From the NCBI GenBank assembly GCA_018266835.1, contig JAFDZP010000007.1:1-64000 (forward strand): a stretch of DNA of 64,000 nt, given 5' to 3'. Origin of the DNA: Bacteroidota bacterium. GTDB lineage: Bacteria; Bacteroidota; Ignavibacteria; Tepidaquicellales; Tepidaquicellaceae. The position numbers and the translations under genes were made by a program. The notes below the pieces were generated by a model that saw only the letters and a list, made by a program, of their open reading frames with translations, made no database searches and was not told the origin of the DNA. This document shows positions 62,401-64,000 of this stretch, piece after piece (position 1 is the first letter of the stretch; each line of letters starts with the position of its first letter).

Positions 62401-63323
62401 TCAAATACTGGTTTGTTGAAGCGGGAGCTGAATTTCAGAACAATCCTATTGCAATCGGTATCGGTGACTTAGGTGTTTACGGATTCAAAGGAAGAGTCTA
62501 TTCAAAAATGAAACATACAGGTGTCGGTATTGGAAACAATACTTACGTTCCTGATGCAGGAACAACATTCGGAGTATATGCAGAAGTTCCTTTCATGTCA
62601 ACTGAAGACGCCGGCAGAAAGATCTGGGGCAAAACTTCATTTGAAGTTACAATAGGAAATGGATTTAAAAGCATTCTCACAGGCAATGTTTACATTCTTT
62701 CAGACGGAGTCGGGAACACAAATGCAAAGATATACGGTGATGCCGTTATAACAGTAAGCACAACTCCTGCATTCTTCAGCGCAGATGTTAACGTAACTGC
62801 AAACATGGATAATGTAGTATGCGGCAAAGGCAACCTTGCATTGTACTTCGGTTCTGATACCTGGTATCTGAATGTCGGTACAAAACAAACTCCGGTTACC
62901 ATGAACATCTACTGCGGACCAACAACTGCTACTGCATATGTTGATTTAAATTCTTCCAACATTGCATTCGGAGTCGGCTATTCAGTTGATTCAGGTCCCC
63001 AGCACTGGGCAATCTTCTACGGCAGAGCATGGGGCAGTGTAACTATTGATGGTAGTCTTGCCTACTCACCGTTCCAATTCACAGGCGGTGCAGTTATTAC
63101 AGGCAGCGCAGAGTTGGGCTTCCACTATAATGTTTACTTCGATGAAGGTGATTTAACCGTGCTGTCAGGCTCAATTACAGCAACTCTGCAGGCAACACTT
63201 CCGAATCCTGTATGCTTTGCAGGTTCAATTAGCGCTAAAGGCTGCTTCTGGAAATTCTGTAAAACGGTAACTTTAAAAATGAGATATAAAAACGGATCTT
63301 TTGCATTTGAAGATCACTGCTAA
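59460..63323 (+). CDS. very large secreted protein with Fn3-like repeats
   Basis: 1287 residues. Signal peptide about 1-24 (LLLFISLFFAITPLLKAE). Residues about 30-140 hold a domain shared with the preceding small protein. Then come Fn3/Ig-like segments (ISLFKPDNDEVVKEKNPTFSWAPLPGNNQYKFIL; FIQLVSPTDDG-like at about 265). A long strand-rich C-terminal part follows (about 400-1287), which includes GEGGSDFGLSYKFYR and GFKGRVYSKMKHTG. It ends in a Cys-containing tail KGCFWKFCKTV...DHC, not a type IX sorting domain. Probably surface or envelope-associated. No catalytic motif recognised. Single exon-like ORF without break. Confidence 0.85.
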   Translation: MLQKLKLLLFISLFFAITPLLKAEVIVQLKPPPPGKLNVENLWLVTLKNMSQTTFKVYLLGQLTENSDGLIFEATTREFDLPPGSTTVTVSDVSPINAKFPKDKYKNVLMQTGEVPSGNYTICVTVEMKNGSVLGNQCITHQVNIASAISLFKPDNDEVVKEKNPTFSWAPLPGNNQYKFILAEKNGTPTQSISTPIFEKTVNTPVLVYPPSATTLIAGNTYYWRVTLLDYKGDPSPQYQSEIRGFKMFKEETTPVNNGDGFIQLVSPTDDGNLDVSQLPGINNTTYTGFKFSWKKANTNKSITKYILKIYKKATTGRQNIENATPDYQKDITDGINSENQSTSITVEMGILDKGSEYYWKMEAFSQSYINQNNGIVGKSDVYAFKVIGGEDLAGDVKGFKIGKYTIKVSTITNKSPSNFAGTGKVTLWANGPEVDVKFSDLEIQNSAMQWKVTKGQIQSEFAAGKFKPVKLDHSETQSFFNGKIISLTTEGATIQGFITSQFPLLTTSSIKINGNMYPVPANIGIQSTETWFKVDPDTKLSVDNLICKEDADYTLTEPAGFKIHFLALKTSFTLVSNKLTLKLGGIITLPDNIKQSSGDKIEITFDNQKSLKFSKALNLAAFTVPVNKKKDVNLFVKSLTIDLIPKDTWKGGVRIENATLKFEYGSGFTDIDLTPSNTSGDLFMNAKGLTAKTSITGMNYKSKFYGFDCTVDKFNLDYKNGALNNCNFTGGVYIPVVSLNLNYNIPISDFGIGKGFLDIDNTNLGSMYLFGSAPSEYDRLKLNLKSAVIKQNKVVFQSDLTLDNTQNNNLTTGAMNAYSFFVRSDAVIGFEETESSPYKYLDLDNYSNSTYHGYDVTISKIRFRNLNGGNYYFDVAGKIILAEDLSGEGGSDFGLSYKFYRNPNKGGSGSEVSYANEVEQNEIGVSFQNSESSYSASIKYMTGDPTYGSAFMASFDMTMHDPTEMIVSSRIILGKAPQGFKYWFVEAGAEFQNNPIAIGIGDLGVYGFKGRVYSKMKHTGVGIGNNTYVPDAGTTFGVYAEVPFMSTEDAGRKIWGKTSFEVTIGNGFKSILTGNVYILSDGVGNTNAKIYGDAVITVSTTPAFFSADVNVTANMDNVVCGKGNLALYFGSDTWYLNVGTKQTPVTMNIYCGPTTATAYVDLNSSNIAFGVGYSVDSGPQHWAIFYGRAWGSVTIDGSLAYSPFQFTGGAVITGSAELGFHYNVYFDEGDLTVLSGSITATLQATLPNPVCFAGSISAKGCFWKFCKTVTLKMRYKNGSFAFEDHC

Positions 63324-63334
63324 AATAAAATTAT

Positions 63335-64000
63335 ATGAACAAATACATAAAAATAATATTTCTGATTTTAATTTTTTCACAGGTATCTTTTGCGCAAAAC
63401 TCATTTGTAAGAGCAGGATACTCTCCCAAAGAAAAATCAGTAATCATAAAATGGTTTCAGGAAAAAAACCGCTTCGATGATGGAGTAAATATTTACAGAA
63501 AAGATAACACCGATAACAACTGGATAAAGCTGAACGATAAGCCGTTAAAAAAACCTGCTAAGCTTACTGAAAGCGAAGCAAAAGCAGGTGATAAGAACTC
63601 AGCCATTTATAATTACATTTTATACAATGCTCCGAAAGATGCGGTTGATTATGAGAACTGGGAATTCACTCTTATTCTCAAGACCTTGCTTGATAATGAC
63701 TTTGCAAAATACGCTGCAATGAGTTATTCGGATAGCAAAGTTGAAGCAGGTAAAAAATATACTTATAAAGTAAGCTATATCAGCGGAGGTTCAGAAGTTG
63801 AATTAGCATCTTCCGATGAAACAGGTATAGATGAAGCTGCTTCAATTGTTAATAATTCATTAACCCTTCTACAGAACAACGAAAAAATATTTTGCAACTG
63901 GAATACGGAGCAGGATAAATTTATTGCTTACAATATTTACAGAGATTCAAAGAAACTAAACGACAAACCTATTTTTGTTTTTGATACAGAAAAGAAGCAG
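63335..64000 (+). CDS. secreted protein, truncated by the window edge
   Basis: 222 codons seen, continuing past 64000. Signal peptide MNKYIKIIFLILIFSQVSFAQ (about 1-20). Two tandem segments look like Fn3 or similar beta domains: FVRAGYSPKEKSVIIKWFQ, KYTYKVSYISGGSEVELAS. The next repeat starts around NEKIFCNWNTEQDKFIAYNIYR. The pattern (short strands, Trp in IIKWF and CNW, NIYR) fits the repeat units of secreted Bacteroidota adhesins. 11 bp after the preceding gene, so probably co-transcribed. C-terminus and secretion route unknown. Confidence 0.8.
   Translation, partial: MNKYIKIIFLILIFSQVSFAQNSFVRAGYSPKEKSVIIKWFQEKNRFDDGVNIYRKDNTDNNWIKLNDKPLKKPAKLTESEAKAGDKNSAIYNYILYNAPKDAVDYENWEFTLILKTLLDNDFAKYAAMSYSDSKVEAGKKYTYKVSYISGGSEVELASSDETGIDEAASIVNNSLTLLQNNEKIFCNWNTEQDKFIAYNIYRDSKKLNDKPIFVFDTEKKQ

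Noticed and set aside
1-64000. CRISPR array, rRNA genes or replication origin
   Set aside because: No regularly spaced repeats, rRNA-like stretches or origin-type repeat clusters were seen.

Overview
The window looks like a chromosomal segment of an Ignavibacteria-like member of the Bacteroidota/Chlorobi (FCB) group. DNA is AT-rich, Shine-Dalgarno sequences are rare, TTG starts occur at overlapping gene junctions, and several secreted proteins end in the type IX secretion sorting domain typical of these bacteria (QNYPNPFNP near its start, SGVY-Y/F-Y-K/R and a TKKM-L-K-like end). The assignment rests on these protein signatures only.

Region 1 (1-7905) reads as the right end of an integrated element. 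It carries, all on the minus strand, a secreted M6-like metalloprotease fused to a beta-helix region (cut by the window edge), a secreted sorting-domain protein, a tyrosine recombinase and an excisionase-like helix-turn-helix protein. It ends exactly in a displaced 3' fragment of a tRNA-Ala(GGC) gene, followed by that tRNA's terminator. The intact tRNA and the left end of the element should lie beyond position 1.

Region 2 (7974-14438) has a helical protein of unknown function (minus strand). A small ribbon-helix-helix-like protein follows, with palindromic operator-like sites upstream, then two large secreted proteins with type IX sorting domains; one is an Asp-box beta-propeller.

Region 3 (14590-57058) is a large exopolysaccharide/O-antigen/capsule locus: 36 plus-strand genes, mostly with tiny gaps or overlaps. 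It opens with a DegT aminotransferase, a structured leader, a small SLBB export protein and a Wzc-like tyrosine kinase. The next block (19007-29079) makes a CMP-activated nonulosonic acid of the pseudaminic type. It has a PseB-like dehydratase, PseC-like aminotransferase, aldo/keto reductase, SDR, a fused synthase-SAF-cytidylyltransferase, PseG-like hydrolase, epimerase-like protein, left-handed beta-helix acyltransferase, WbqC-like protein and a PseI-like synthase. After it come a Wzx flippase, an EpsG-type polymerase, five glycosyltransferases, two NodB-fold deacetylase-like paralogues, and two asparagine-synthase-like amidotransferases bracketing a UDP-glucuronate 4-epimerase (suggesting a uronamide). 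The block ends with a bi-domain oxidoreductase next to a heparinase-like protein, a PglC-like priming transferase, two ATP-grasp ligases, a YdcF-like protein, a PglE-like aminotransferase and a Wzi-like outer membrane protein.

Region 4 (57059-57455) is non-coding. It holds a terminator, a promoter with a perfect palindrome, a candidate structured small RNA (three-way junction closed by a 10-bp stem and a run of ten U), and a terminator for the minus-strand gene beyond. Region 5 (57456-64000) has a paralogue of the unknown protein at 7974-9446, so two related minus-strand genes flank the polysaccharide locus. A standalone domain protein, a very large secreted protein that shares the domain, and a truncated secreted protein follow.

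The strongest leads are the NeuB-SAF-cytidylyltransferase fusion beside a second NeuB-type synthase, the ATP-grasp pair between the PglC- and PglE-like genes, the structured RNA candidate at 57277-57390, and the island end in a tRNA fragment.
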